The notes under the pieces: model-generated
The model's input: the letters and a program-made list of their open reading frames with translations, nothing else
Databases searched by the model: none
What the model was told of the DNA's origin: nothing
Part shown: piece after piece, positions 14,637 to 22,472 of the stretch
Layout of the letters: the number at the start of each line of letters is the position of its first letter
Position numbering within the stretch: the stretch's first letter is position 1
Position numbers and translations under genes: made by a program
Assembly: GCA_951813285.1 (NCBI GenBank)
Contig: OX638355.1
Location: 618,501 to 682,500 of the forward strand
DNA: 64,000 bases
Reading direction: 5' to 3'
From: Terriglobia bacterium
GTDB lineage: Bacteria > Acidobacteriota > Terriglobia > Versatilivoradales > Versatilivoraceae

Positions 14637-15543
14637 ACGCGGCCAGGTGCACCACAACCTCGTCCACCAGGAGCGCGCCGGCCACCAGGTGGTCGGCCAC
14701 GCAGCCGAGGTCTCGGCCCAGCCCCAGGGCCGGGCGGTCCTCGAAGGACGCCTTGAGGATGCCGTCGAGGAAGGACCGCGCTTCGGACATCCGGCCCGAC
14801 CTCTTTTGAGAGACGGGCCGTTCGATGACGTCGACGGCATAGCTTCGGACGAGCCTGGGCAGCATCGAGGCGAAGGTTTCGGGTTGGTCGAACAGATCCA
14901 GACCGAGGCGCTCCTTCCCTACCATGAAGACGGCGCCCACCTGGCCGGGAAGCGAATTTGCGGATTCGACGTATTGGTCGAGCGTCGCCGCATGCCGTTC
15001 AAAAATCGAACTCATGGCTCTGCTGGGCGATGCCGCATCCATGGCGGCGGCTTTTGCCGCGATGGAGTGCCAGACTTGGGCCTGGTCGGAAATTCTCTCA
15101 CCGGTCTCAGCCAACGAATGGAGCACGCTGGCGAGTCTCTCGGTCCTGCCCCGGGCGTACTGCAGCTGCTCGGTCACGACGAAATCGTCTCTCTCATAGT
15201 CCCAGCGCCCCTGCTCCACGCACGACACGGGAATGACCACGGTGTGTTGCTTCGGGATGAGCATGGTGAGATTGGCGACGCGATTCTGCTTGGCTCCCAC
15301 CAACTCTTCCCCGTCGAGGATCAGCACGGGCAGCTTCGATCGGTTTTCCACTGCAAGGTCGGGCACGCTGCCCGCGCGGGACACCTCCTTGACGGTAACC
15401 AGGCCGCCCCGCAGGCCGTCGGCCAGCATCAGGTATTGGAGGCTGCTGCGGACGTCCGACAGCAGCGGAAACATTGTCAGTCCCTTCCACGCCTGGGGAT
15501 CTCCAAGTTTCAGGTTGGAGAGGGCGGCTTTCAGTGGATGCAT
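14587..15543 (-). CDS. ARPP-1 (DUF6569-like) domain protein
   Basis: A 318-residue frame with AAGGAG 6 bases before the ATG. It has the family core LPVLILDGEELVGAKQNRVA near residue 70 and VVIPVSCVEQGRWDY near residue 100, and a C-terminal ALLVDEVVVHLAAF. ARPP-1 domains (ARG and rhodanese-phosphatase associated) are linked by comparative genomics to conflict and stress systems, with no known activity. The family end is reached near residue 303. The last 15 residues (SRSRRNRSS-type) read into the adjacent barrel fragment, so the natural stop was probably lost in a rearrangement. The gene is divergent from a MerR regulator and has a near-consensus promoter. Confidence 0.65.
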   Translation of the reverse strand: MHPLKAALSNLKLGDPQAWKGLTMFPLLSDVRSSLQYLMLADGLRGGLVTVKEVSRAGSVPDLAVENRSKLPVLILDGEELVGAKQNRVANLTMLIPKQHTVVIPVSCVEQGRWDYERDDFVVTEQLQYARGRTERLASVLHSLAETGERISDQAQVWHSIAAKAAAMDAASPSRAMSSIFERHAATLDQYVESANSLPGQVGAVFMVGKERLGLDLFDQPETFASMLPRLVRSYAVDVIERPVSQKRSGRMSEARSFLDGILKASFEDRPALGLGRDLGCVADHLVAGALLVDEVVVHLAAFSGSRSRRNRSSRRCR

Positions 15544-15587
15544 AGGCCACTCCTTGATATGGTCAGCAAAAATCAGTAAAGTGCATT

Positions 15588-15615
15588 ATTATAGATGTCG
15601 AAGGGGCTCTGTCAA
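15588..15615 (-). promoter_or_regulatory. Consensus promoter of the ARPP-1 gene
   Basis: TTGACA (15615-15610), 16 bases, TATAAT (15593-15588) on the minus strand: both hexamers are perfect. It lies in the 109-base divergent region next to the merR start, so the MerR protein is the likely controller. The spacer is shorter than the 19-20 bases typical of MerR-activated promoters. Confidence 0.75.
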
Positions 15616-15652
15616 CAGTAAACACCATTAATTAGCATTAAAAATCACTTCC

Positions 15653-16483
15653 ATGGCTTTTGACCGGGAAACTGAGAGCTACACGGCCGCGGAACTGCAG
15701 CGCGAGACCGGGTTCGATCGCAGGACCATCGCCTACTACGTGCACGAAGGGTTACTGCCCAAGGTGGGAAGGCGCGGATCGCGGACCCGATACCCCAAGC
15801 TGGTCCGGGACCGGCTACTCTTCATTCGACAGGTTCGGGAGGCGGAGCAGCGAGGGATAGTGGCGCCGGTGTCCCTCCGCGACTTGTGCAAGATCTTCGA
15901 GCACACGCCGCCGGAACTGATTTCCGGTGTCGCCGACGGGCGGATTCCCGTCAACCCGGAAGCCGTCTCCGGGATATCGCCCAGCATCCGTCCGCTCGCC
16001 CGGCGGCGGGAAGCCATCGAGGATCGATGGGCGCCCGTGCGGAAAGACCAACCCAGGGCCGAGTTACCCGCGAGGTTGGCCGAGTCAAGCTTTCACGAGC
16101 CCGGCCCGGAAGAACGCGAGTTGCCTGAAACTCCCTACCGGCAGGACAGCCACCCGGAGGAAAAGGCGCACCGCCGGGCCACGGACCAGGACGACCCGAA
16201 CCTCGCGTACCAGCCCCTACCGGTTGACGATTCCAAACCCGTCCGGGAATCGGAACTCGGCGAACTGCTGGCCGCGCTGCAGGAAATCGCGGACCAACGC
16301 GGGCATCCGTCGCCCGCAATGGACCGATGGCTTCAAGTAGAGGTTTCGCCGGATATCACGCTCTCGGTCCGAGGAGCCACCGACGAGGCCGCCCCGTTGC
16401 TGGAACGAGCCGTCCGCTGCCTACGCCGCCACATGCGCGGCCGCGCGGAACCGGCGATGGATGAGGAGGAAGATGAGTCGTGA
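15653..16483 (+). CDS. MerR-family transcriptional regulator with long C-terminal region
   Basis: A 276-residue protein. Residues 9-75 form a MerR winged helix (YTAAELQRETGFDRRTIAYY, VHEGLLPKVGRRGSRTRYPK). A short helical part follows. A long charged, Pro-rich linker (about 115-190) then leads to a C-terminal module (LLAALQEIADQRG, VEVSPDITLSVRGATDEAAP). The module could sense a ligand, but no metal-binding Cys cluster is seen. It is divergent from the ARPP-1 gene with a shared control region. This pairing suggests that it regulates ARPP-1. The inducer is unknown. Confidence 0.75.
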   Translation: MAFDRETESYTAAELQRETGFDRRTIAYYVHEGLLPKVGRRGSRTRYPKLVRDRLLFIRQVREAEQRGIVAPVSLRDLCKIFEHTPPELISGVADGRIPVNPEAVSGISPSIRPLARRREAIEDRWAPVRKDQPRAELPARLAESSFHEPGPEERELPETPYRQDSHPEEKAHRRATDQDDPNLAYQPLPVDDSKPVRESELGELLAALQEIADQRGHPSPAMDRWLQVEVSPDITLSVRGATDEAAPLLERAVRCLRRHMRGRAEPAMDEEEDES

Positions 16484-16544
16484 GGGGTGTGAGTTGGACC
16501 AGCGTGCAGTCGCGAGAGAAATCGGTGTTCAGTGCTATTGGGAA

Positions 16545-16644
16545 TGTGGGCGGGGTTCGGAGAAAACCGCAGCGGCGCCAAGGCCCAAATTTGCTCACCG
16601 TCGAAGCTTGTCACCTCACAGGTGCCGATCTACCCGCGCCGCAT
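16545..16644 (-). pseudogene. Remnant of a second fic gene 5' end
   Basis: From an ATG at 16644 the minus strand reads M-R-R-G-stop-IGTCEVTSFDGEQIWALAP, which parallels the start of the fic gene at 20490 (MQRGEIGSYEVTSVGGERVR). A TAG replaces codon 5 and the similarity fades after about 30 codons. Its upstream 75 bases are also similar to the fic upstream region. It lies just past the RNA ligase gene, so the whole operon is flanked by copies of the fic start. Confidence 0.65.
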
Positions 16645-16715
16645 GAGAGACAGTCCTTATTTGCAGTTTCTCAACAACACCATTTTCTATTTAATTTTAG
16701 ACCTGAAATTACAAT
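16590..16715 (-). repeat. Direct repeat of the fic promoter region, copy 1
   Basis: It matches 20440-20565 at roughly three in four positions. Shared words include GACAGTCC, CTCAAnAACAC, ATTTTCTATTT and AAATTACAAT. It contains the remnant fic start and an AT-rich upstream part. Copy 2 should be the working promoter of the fic operon. Confidence 0.65.
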
Positions 16716-16760
16716 AGCGAAGGCGCCCCTACTCAACAAAAGCGGTCCGCCCGGGAAAGG

Positions 16761-17438
16761 TCAACCGGCGTGTTTTGCGATACGGCATGGCCTCCAATGC
16801 CGAGTCCAGTGCTCCTTAGTCTGCACATGGCCGACGCGAACGCTCTTGCAGACATTCTCCGAAAATTGCGCTGGTGGGAATCCTCGCGCCAACCGCATCA
16901 CCACCCCCTCCCGCTGGCCACCCAACACCGACGGTTCGCGGTGTGCACTCTCCACGAATGCGCGGATCTCGGCGACTGACCTGAAGTATCCCTCAAAAAG
17001 GATCGGAACGATCGGAATGCCCCTCTGCTTTGCATATGACTCAACATCGGCGAAAGCCGCAAACGCACCCTCGCCATCACGCAGCGCAAAAGCATAAAAC
17101 GTTTTCTGTTCCTCTACCGGACCGTAGGTGATGCTGTGGACGCCGTAGATGTCCTCGCCGTAGAGATAGACGTTGGGTTCGGTCACCTTCCAGGCGTGGT
17201 GCTTTTTGGCCATCGCCATCCATTTGCCGCTGGAAGGTGCTGAGACGCTGCGCCCGTAGACTTTGCCGGCGTGCAGAAGCGTATTGCTTCCGTCGAGCTT
17301 TTCGGTCAGGACGACGGCCTGTCCCACGAATCGACCCGGAATCGTGTGCACATCGTCGTCCCGACCGATTGCCGGAGACCAAGGCCAATAAGGCGTGCCT
17401 GGATATTTGGCGATTGAGGGCAGGTTCTCCACGATCAT
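16761..17438 (-). CDS. ATP-dependent RNA ligase (Rnl2-like family)
   Basis: A 225-residue protein with nucleotidyltransferase motifs: motif I LTEKLDGSN with K47 as the lysine to be adenylated, a motif III-like YLYGEDIYGVHSI, motif IV REGVVMRL, and a motif V lysine in CKSVR followed by the HVQTKEHW segment seen in this family. Such enzymes seal breaks in RNA through enzyme-AMP and RNA-AMP intermediates. The start codon overlaps the stop of the PIN gene by 4 bases, so it is the last gene of the fic-ATPase-PIN-ligase operon. The pairing with a nuclease suggests that it repairs or limits self-inflicted RNA damage. That role is inferred. Confidence 0.8.
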   Translation of the reverse strand: MIVENLPSIAKYPGTPYWPWSPAIGRDDDVHTIPGRFVGQAVVLTEKLDGSNTLLHAGKVYGRSVSAPSSGKWMAMAKKHHAWKVTEPNVYLYGEDIYGVHSITYGPVEEQKTFYAFALRDGEGAFAAFADVESYAKQRGIPIVPILFEGYFRSVAEIRAFVESAHREPSVLGGQREGVVMRLARGFPPAQFSENVCKSVRVGHVQTKEHWTRHWRPCRIAKHAG

Positions 17439-17923
17439 GGCCGGCGTCGCCTAGCGTGGGAGGTGTATCGCGGACAGAGCTGATCGACTTGAACTCCAAG
17501 GGTCTCGGTAAGCGCCTTGTGTTCATCCCAATCGCTGTCGGTCGCGTTCAGGATGACAGCACCTGCGACGAATGCAACCGCCAGGAACTTCCGGTCAGAC
17601 CGGTCCAGTGAATTTTCGGGCAGTTCTTGGAAACCCCGCCTTTCGTCCGCCGAAGGCGTGATGGCAATTCTTCGTACTCGATCACGGCGATACTGGTAGT
17701 TGAACACGTGCTTGAAGAACATGTCCCCCACACTTGGCCTTCCTGAGAAGTTGAGGTGACGCTTGTACTCCTGGAGGATAGCGCCCATATCGTCGATGGC
17801 AACAACCTCATCCGCGACAACCGATCGAAGTCTCTCCACGCAGACCACTTGACATTGCAGATCGGCGTGAGTCTGGCGCCCATTTGCGACTACTGCAACG
17901 TTCGTGTCCACCACGAATGCCAT
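17435..17923 (-). CDS. PIN-domain ribonuclease
   Basis: A 162-residue protein starting MAFVVDTNVAVVANG. Acidic residues occur at the usual PIN positions: D6 in VVDTNV, an acidic pair in the first helical region, D in LDRSDRKFLAVAF, and D in LNATDSDWDEH near residue 130. PIN proteins are metal-dependent endoribonucleases, commonly toxins or defence effectors cutting tRNA, rRNA or mRNA. No classical VapB-type antitoxin is adjacent. Instead the gene overlaps the ATPase stop at 17923 and the RNA ligase start, implying translational coupling and a joint function. Confidence 0.75.
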   Translation of the reverse strand: MAFVVDTNVAVVANGRQTHADLQCQVVCVERLRSVVADEVVAIDDMGAILQEYKRHLNFSGRPSVGDMFFKHVFNYQYRRDRVRRIAITPSADERRGFQELPENSLDRSDRKFLAVAFVAGAVILNATDSDWDEHKALTETLGVQVDQLCPRYTSHARRRRP

Positions 17924-19284
17924 TACTGGGACGATCTCATCCTTCTTTGCAGGGACGCTTCAGTGATTGCGGCGATCTCTCCCATTTCGTCGCCGAAAAA
18001 CTGCTCCGGCCAGTTTTCGATCTCTCCCCACTCATTCAGTTGCAGATCGGAAACCTGCGCCGGACCTCCGTGCGAAGAAACGAAATAGAGTTTTACGTCG
18101 TCGGAGGAGACCCGCTCCTCAGCCACACGGCGCTGCAGGCGCCGCATCAAGTGCTCGCTGTGGCTCTCGACCAGAATCTGCACCCTTCGCGCGCGGGCCA
18201 CATTCAGTATCACGTCAGCCAGTCCGCTTTGCACAGCGGGATGCAGATGGATCTCCGGCTGTTCCAGAATCACTGTCGAACGTTCCGGGACATAGTAGAG
18301 AAGCACCAATGCCGGAAGAATCTGGGACACGCCGAATCCAACGTCGGTCAGTGATGTCGACGGACTCCTGGGAGATGTTTTCACCATCGCCCGATATAGG
18401 TTTGTGCCCTTGGCGATTTCTTCGAGACGAAAGTCAGAGATCAGCCCGAGACGATTCAGCCAATAGGCAATCATTTCCTGAAACCGCTTCCGCCGCTTTC
18501 GGTGTCCGAGACTCCTCATCTCCCGGTTGCGAGTGGCGGCAAGTATTGCGTCTACGGTGAGCTCGCCGCGTTGCCCGACGTCCTCGGGGCTCGAACCCGC
18601 CCAGTGATACTCGCGCTTGGGGTAATCGCGCAATGGTCCGAGGTAGTAAAGCGAGTCCATCCGATTCTCGTACGCCAACTCGAAATCGCCGAGGAAATCC
18701 GAGTTCTGGTAGTAGTTTCTTGCCTGGCTGGGAAACAGGTGCGTCTTGACTGGGTGCGGCAGGTGCCAAGGGCGGCCTTGGGTGCGGCGGAATCGGAATT
18801 TCTGGTTATCTGCGACCAACCTGAAGTCCTTGTCCGAGGCGGGCCGCAACTGGAGACTGAACTCTGTGCCGCCAAACTGGTATGCCAAATGGTACGGCCA
18901 GAGACGCGCTTGTCTCAAGCCGACTTCGCACTGCGTGCTGAGGCAGTCGCCGCTGAACAACGATTTCTTCGAAGGTTCCATTGGGTCCAGTATCTTCAGC
19001 GTTCTGGGGAGTTCCCATTCCAGACGCCAACGTATTCGCGCCTCGGCGTCATGACGGTGAACCACGTCAGTGAAGGTCCCCAGGTTCACCATGTCCGCCG
19101 GCCCTCCGAAATCGAGCACGATGCCACGGTCGGTGGCGTTCTTGGTCTGCTTGAGCAACAGAAGGAACTGAAGGAGACTGCTCTTGCCGGCGCTGTTGGT
19201 GCCGAAGAAGCCGGTCACCTTTCCAAAAGTCAAATCGGCTTCACGCCAAGCCTTGAAATTCTCTAGCCTCATGCGTTTCAACAT
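17923..19284 (-). CDS. AAA/ABC-type ATPase (DUF3696-like, OLD/RecF-related)
   Basis: A 453-residue protein. The N-terminus MLKRMRLENFKAWREADLTF is the typical start of SMC/RecF-like ATPases. Walker A is GTNSAGKSS (residues 28-36). A DVGFGVSQILPAL signature region is followed by Walker B VILEQPEIHLHP and the switch histidine in VESHSEHLM. The C-terminal part resembles DUF3696 (LYFVSSHGGPAQVSDLQLNE). There is no TOPRIM or HNH nuclease in the chain, so the following PIN gene probably supplies the nuclease. ATPase-nuclease pairs of this kind occur in several anti-phage systems. It starts 3 bases after the fic stop. Confidence 0.8.
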   Translation of the reverse strand: MLKRMRLENFKAWREADLTFGKVTGFFGTNSAGKSSLLQFLLLLKQTKNATDRGIVLDFGGPADMVNLGTFTDVVHRHDAEARIRWRLEWELPRTLKILDPMEPSKKSLFSGDCLSTQCEVGLRQARLWPYHLAYQFGGTEFSLQLRPASDKDFRLVADNQKFRFRRTQGRPWHLPHPVKTHLFPSQARNYYQNSDFLGDFELAYENRMDSLYYLGPLRDYPKREYHWAGSSPEDVGQRGELTVDAILAATRNREMRSLGHRKRRKRFQEMIAYWLNRLGLISDFRLEEIAKGTNLYRAMVKTSPRSPSTSLTDVGFGVSQILPALVLLYYVPERSTVILEQPEIHLHPAVQSGLADVILNVARARRVQILVESHSEHLMRRLQRRVAEERVSSDDVKLYFVSSHGGPAQVSDLQLNEWGEIENWPEQFFGDEMGEIAAITEASLQRRMRSSQ

Positions 19285-19287
19285 AAT

Positions 19288-20490
19288 CTATGGCTCCTGC
19301 CGCGTATTGTAAACTCTCGAGCCTGGAGGGACCTCAGCTTCTTCGTTGAGGATGGAAAGATACCGGTCATAGACGAACAGCCGGTTACGGCGTTTTCCGG
19401 TGATCTCCCGTGCAATTCCGTGAGTGGCGAGCAGTTCCATGGCTGAAGCGGTTGCCTGAAAGGAAAGTCTGGTATCTCGACACGCCACCGGCAACGATAG
19501 GATCGGGCGCGCCTTGAGCGCGTCGTGCACACGCAGCGCTGACCCGGTCTTCCGACCGCCGGACACTTGTATGCGGTTGCGGTCATCTTGGAACATTTGA
19601 GACAGGCGTTGCGCGTTGGAGACTGCACCCTCAGCCGTTCGCTTCACTCCTTCCAGAAAGAAGCCAAGCCACCTCTCCCAGTCTCCGGTGCGGCGCACGT
19701 GGTTCAGCAAGTCGTAGTAGTCACCGCGGTGCTGCTTGAAATACAGGCTCAGATAGAGGAGCGGCTAGCTTAGCAAACCGGCTTGGCACAGCAGCAGCGT
19801 AATGAGCAACCAGCCAACGCGGCCGTTGCCGTCAAGGAAGGGGTGAATGGTCTCGAACTGCACGTGTGCAAGCCCCGCCCTCAATAGTACGGGCAAGCCG
19901 TCGTCAGTGGCGTGGAGAAAGCGCTCAAGCGCCGACATGCAGTCGGGTACGGCGGTGTGGGGCGGCGGCACGAAAGCGGCATGGCCCGGCTGGCTGCCGC
20001 CGACCCAATTCTGCGAGCGGCGGAACTCGCCGGGTGTTTGGGTCTGTCCCCGCCCGCTCGACAACAATACACCGTGGATCTCGCGGATCAGGCGATTCGA
20101 CAGGGGAAAATTCCGCTCCAGGCGACGCAAACCGTGTCTGAGCGCCGCCACGCAGTTCGAGACTTCGGTCACATCATCAAGCGGAATCCCGGGCACTTCC
20201 TCGAGCTCGAAGATCAGAAGATCCGACAGAGACGACTGTGTGCCCTCGATTTGAGAGGAGAGCACCGCTTCCTTGTGCACATAGGCATACAGAAAAGGCG
20301 AGTGGTCCGGCAGGAGAGTCGAGACCGCGTCGAGGCGGCCCAGGGCAAGTACCGCCGATTCCAGAAGCTGTTGCAACGAGCCGTCCAACATCAGAGCAGG
20401 TGTTGGGGGCAACGGCAGCGGCACAAATGCCCGAACTCGCTCACCGCCGACGCTCGTCACTTCATAGCTGCCGATCTCTCCGCGCTGCAC
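19288..20490 (-). pseudogene. Fic-family protein gene with an internal amber codon
   Basis: A single frame of 401 codons, starting GTG at 20490, is interrupted by one TAG at 19767-19765 (codon 242). The 5' part has the inhibitory-helix motif SSQIEGTQSS near residue 80 and the Fic core IHPFLDGNGRVGW near residue 216. The last core residue is Trp where HxFx(D/E)GNGRxxR has Arg. Beyond the stop the frame continues LYFKQHRGDYYDLLNHVRRT and a C-terminal HTH-like domain. Fic enzymes transfer AMP to proteins. Two lesions suggest inactivation or a truncated regulator. It heads the operon with the ATPase, PIN and RNA ligase genes. Confidence 0.75.
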
Positions 20491-20565
20491 TATGGACAGT
20501 CCCTATTAACGGTTGCTCAATAACACAATTTTCTATTTTACTTTGGTGTCTAAATTACAATGTCG
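20440..20565 (-). repeat. Direct repeat of the fic promoter region, copy 2
   Basis: It covers the fic start and about 75 bases upstream. The upstream part on the minus strand is AT-rich (TTGTAATTTAGACACC, AAAGTAAAATAGAAA), a plausible promoter for the four-gene operon. Copy 1 at 16590-16715 lies in the same orientation at the other end of the operon. Confidence 0.6.
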
Positions 20566-20570
20566 GCCTT

Positions 20571-20843
20571 CTACTTCTCCGTCAGCCGGCCGGACAGGTA
20601 TTTGTGAATCACGCTGGACAAGAGTGTCTGATAAGGGATCCCTTCTTCCCTGGCCCTGGAGTGGGCAAGGTTGAAGTCGCGCTCGGTTACCCGCAAATTC
20701 ACTCGCCTGGTCTTGTTGAACGTATTGCGAGCCGACTGTCGGGCCATCTCGATTTCGCGTCCAGCATCCGCAGTGGATCGCAACTCGCCCCGTTCGAATC
20801 TATCGAGAATGTCACGTTCTTCCGCACTCATTTTGTCGTTCAC
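20571..20843 (-). CDS. CopG/BrnA-like antitoxin
   Basis: A 90-residue protein with an acidic, helical N-terminus (MSAEERDILDRFERGELRS), then RVNLRVTERDFNLAHSRARE and EGIPYQTLLSSVIHKYLSGR. That last half is the ribbon-helix-helix pattern of CopG-type antitoxins partnered with BrnT-like toxins. It overlaps the toxin stop by one base. The antitoxin should bind the toxin and the operon promoter. Its stop is next to the fic promoter repeat. Confidence 0.8.
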   Translation of the reverse strand: MNDKMSAEERDILDRFERGELRSTADAGREIEMARQSARNTFNKTRRVNLRVTERDFNLAHSRAREEGIPYQTLLSSVIHKYLSGRLTEK

Positions 20844-21127
20844 TATCGCTGCCTCCTACGATAATCTCTCGTCGCCTTCCGGCTGGGAATAATCGTCTTC
20901 AGAAAGCGAGTGCCGTCGGTTTGGGTCACGAAAGGCACGAGGTAAATGGTCTCGTCGATCTCGACAACGTAGATCAACTGTCCCGGGTAGCGGTCCTGAT
21001 TGGGGTGTTCCAGTACGTCCACCAAGCTGCCCTGCTCTATGGCGGATAGGATGCTCTCGAATGAGATTCCCCGCTGCTGGACGAGTAGTTGGTTCTTCTC
21101 CGCGCTCCATTCGAAGCCGATGCCCAT
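20843..21127 (-). CDS. BrnT-like (type II) toxin
   Basis: A 94-residue protein with GFEWSAEKNQLLVQQRGISF at the N-terminus, EHPNQDRYPGQLIYVV in the middle and FLKTIIPSRKATRDY at the end. This is the BrnT/RelE-fold toxin pattern, ending in the PSRKA-type motif. Such toxins are ribonucleases that stop growth. Here the toxin gene is first and the antitoxin second, the order of brnTA. The next 1.3 kb upstream holds no intact gene. Confidence 0.8.
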   Translation of the reverse strand: MGIGFEWSAEKNQLLVQQRGISFESILSAIEQGSLVDVLEHPNQDRYPGQLIYVVEIDETIYLVPFVTQTDGTRFLKTIIPSRKATRDYRRRQR

Positions 21128-21171
21128 GCGTCAATTATCTCACAATGTGTGCATTCCGGCAACACGCTTCA

Positions 21172-21258
21172 TCAACCCACAATCTCGTTCAGCAGCCCCT
21201 CCGTCTCCTTCTCCAGCGCCAGGATATAGGCCCGGATTTCCTGCAGCGTCCGCATCGG
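21172..21258 (-). pseudogene. Possible C-terminal scrap of a type I methyltransferase
   Basis: The minus strand reads MRTLQEIRAYILALEKETEG then LLNEIVG and a stop. This resembles the C-terminal helix of HsdM-type N6-adenine methyltransferases (ALEKETEGLLxEI). Only about 29 codons remain and nothing upstream continues the gene. It suggests a lost restriction-modification locus, with low confidence. Confidence 0.35.
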
Positions 21259-21622
21259 CTTAACTGAAACAAAAGAAAAAAGAGTAATCCACGAAGAGAC
21301 ACGAAGGCGCTGAGGTTAACCGTGACGGGACACCACGCTCGCGAAGGAATGGTCGATTTCTGATTGTTTCACTCTCGTATGATCCACACACCAGGGCGGG
21401 GGCCGGACTTACCTGAGAATATGCTGCTTTAGCCGGCTTCCTCGAGAGCGGCGAAGCCGCAGCAGCACTTGGCCGTGGGCGTCAGCCCATGGGAAACATC
21501 GCCTATGGGTGTCGAGCCGCGTAGGCGGCGGCAGCAAATGCCGGTGAGCCCAAGTGAAGCACAAGCCGACGCAAGGATGAGCCTTTTGCAAAATTCGGCA
21601 GCGTGACCCTTGCCGGGGATGG

Positions 21623-21812
21623 CCACAAAAGGCACAAGAACACAAAAAGAGCAGAACACTGAAAGCCTGCAAGACGTTGACTCCCGAACCCGTCGCACAA
21701 GTTCCGCGCTATCTGCATACATCCGGTCAACGCGTCGCCATGGGGATCAACTTCGGATTGCCAAGACTCGGAATCACGAAATTCGTTTTGTGACTTTTGT
21801 GCTTTTTGTGGT
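21623..21812. repeat. MITE-like element with AC/GT-rich inverted ends
   Basis: The left end, CCACAAAAGGCACAAGAACA, is matched at the right end, on the other strand, by CCACAAAAAGCACAAAAGTC. The imperfect inverted arms are about 27 bases around a 135-base interior with no gene. It may be a small non-autonomous transposable element. Confidence 0.45.
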
Positions 21813-21996
21813 GAACTCCCATTTTTCACCAAGTCGCGCCCGACTATTGAAATAGGCAGAACATCACGATTGCCGGCAAAATGACCTGTCCCACTGCCAA
21901 TATTGCAAGAGGCTCTCTCGCATGATCTGCACGGCAGGGCTGCGGCCCGGCAACCCGACACGCTCTCTTGAGGAGCAAGAGTGAATGGGAGAATGC

Positions 21997-22154
21997 CCAC
22001 CCGGGAGCGCGGGCGTCTCGCCCGCATAGGACTTGGCACCATAGTAGCGAACCCTGCAAAGGCCGGTTTGGTGCACTGTTCGAGGGAATGCCCCTGGATC
22101 GCAGGCTGCTTGCACGAATAAGGTTGCGGGCGGGACGCCCGCGCTCCCGGGTGG
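21997..22154. repeat. MITE-like element with 29-base inverted ends
   Basis: The left arm starts CCACCCGGGAGCGCGGGCGT and the right arm is its reverse complement with one mismatch. Each arm is itself a hairpin (GCGGGCG-TCT-CGCCCGC type). The 100-base interior has no gene. Similar GC-rich repeats are common in Acidobacteria and other large genomes. The surrounding 21.1-22.4 kb carries no intact gene. Confidence 0.6.
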
Positions 22155-22472
22155 CTCCCTCCCATGACGTCGGGATATCAAGGTCACGATATCGCAGATA
22201 CATTCGGGCGCGGTTGGTCATTGAAGGGGGTCCATCCCTATTCGTGTTCATTCGTGTCCATTGGTGGTTCGTCTTCAATAATGATCGGCAGTTTCTTGCT
22301 CGAATGATCCGCCCCGTCGTGGGGGGCAGGCCCGGCTTGCCTCTGACGTAGAAGTTGCGCAGGACATCCTCGGCGATGCCCCGGATGCAGCCGGCAATTC
22401 AGTGCAGGTCGTGGTTGCTCACGGCAAATGGGTGGACCGGACGTTCACATGGTCCGCTCCGCGTCCCACACC

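Noticed and set aside
15653-16483. MerR protein as a metal sensor (MerR/CueR type)
   Set aside because: No paired cysteines or metal loop after the dimer helix, and the C-terminal region is much longer than in those regulators.
21623-22154. CRISPR array
   Set aside because: The repeats are inverted pairs, not regularly spaced direct repeats.
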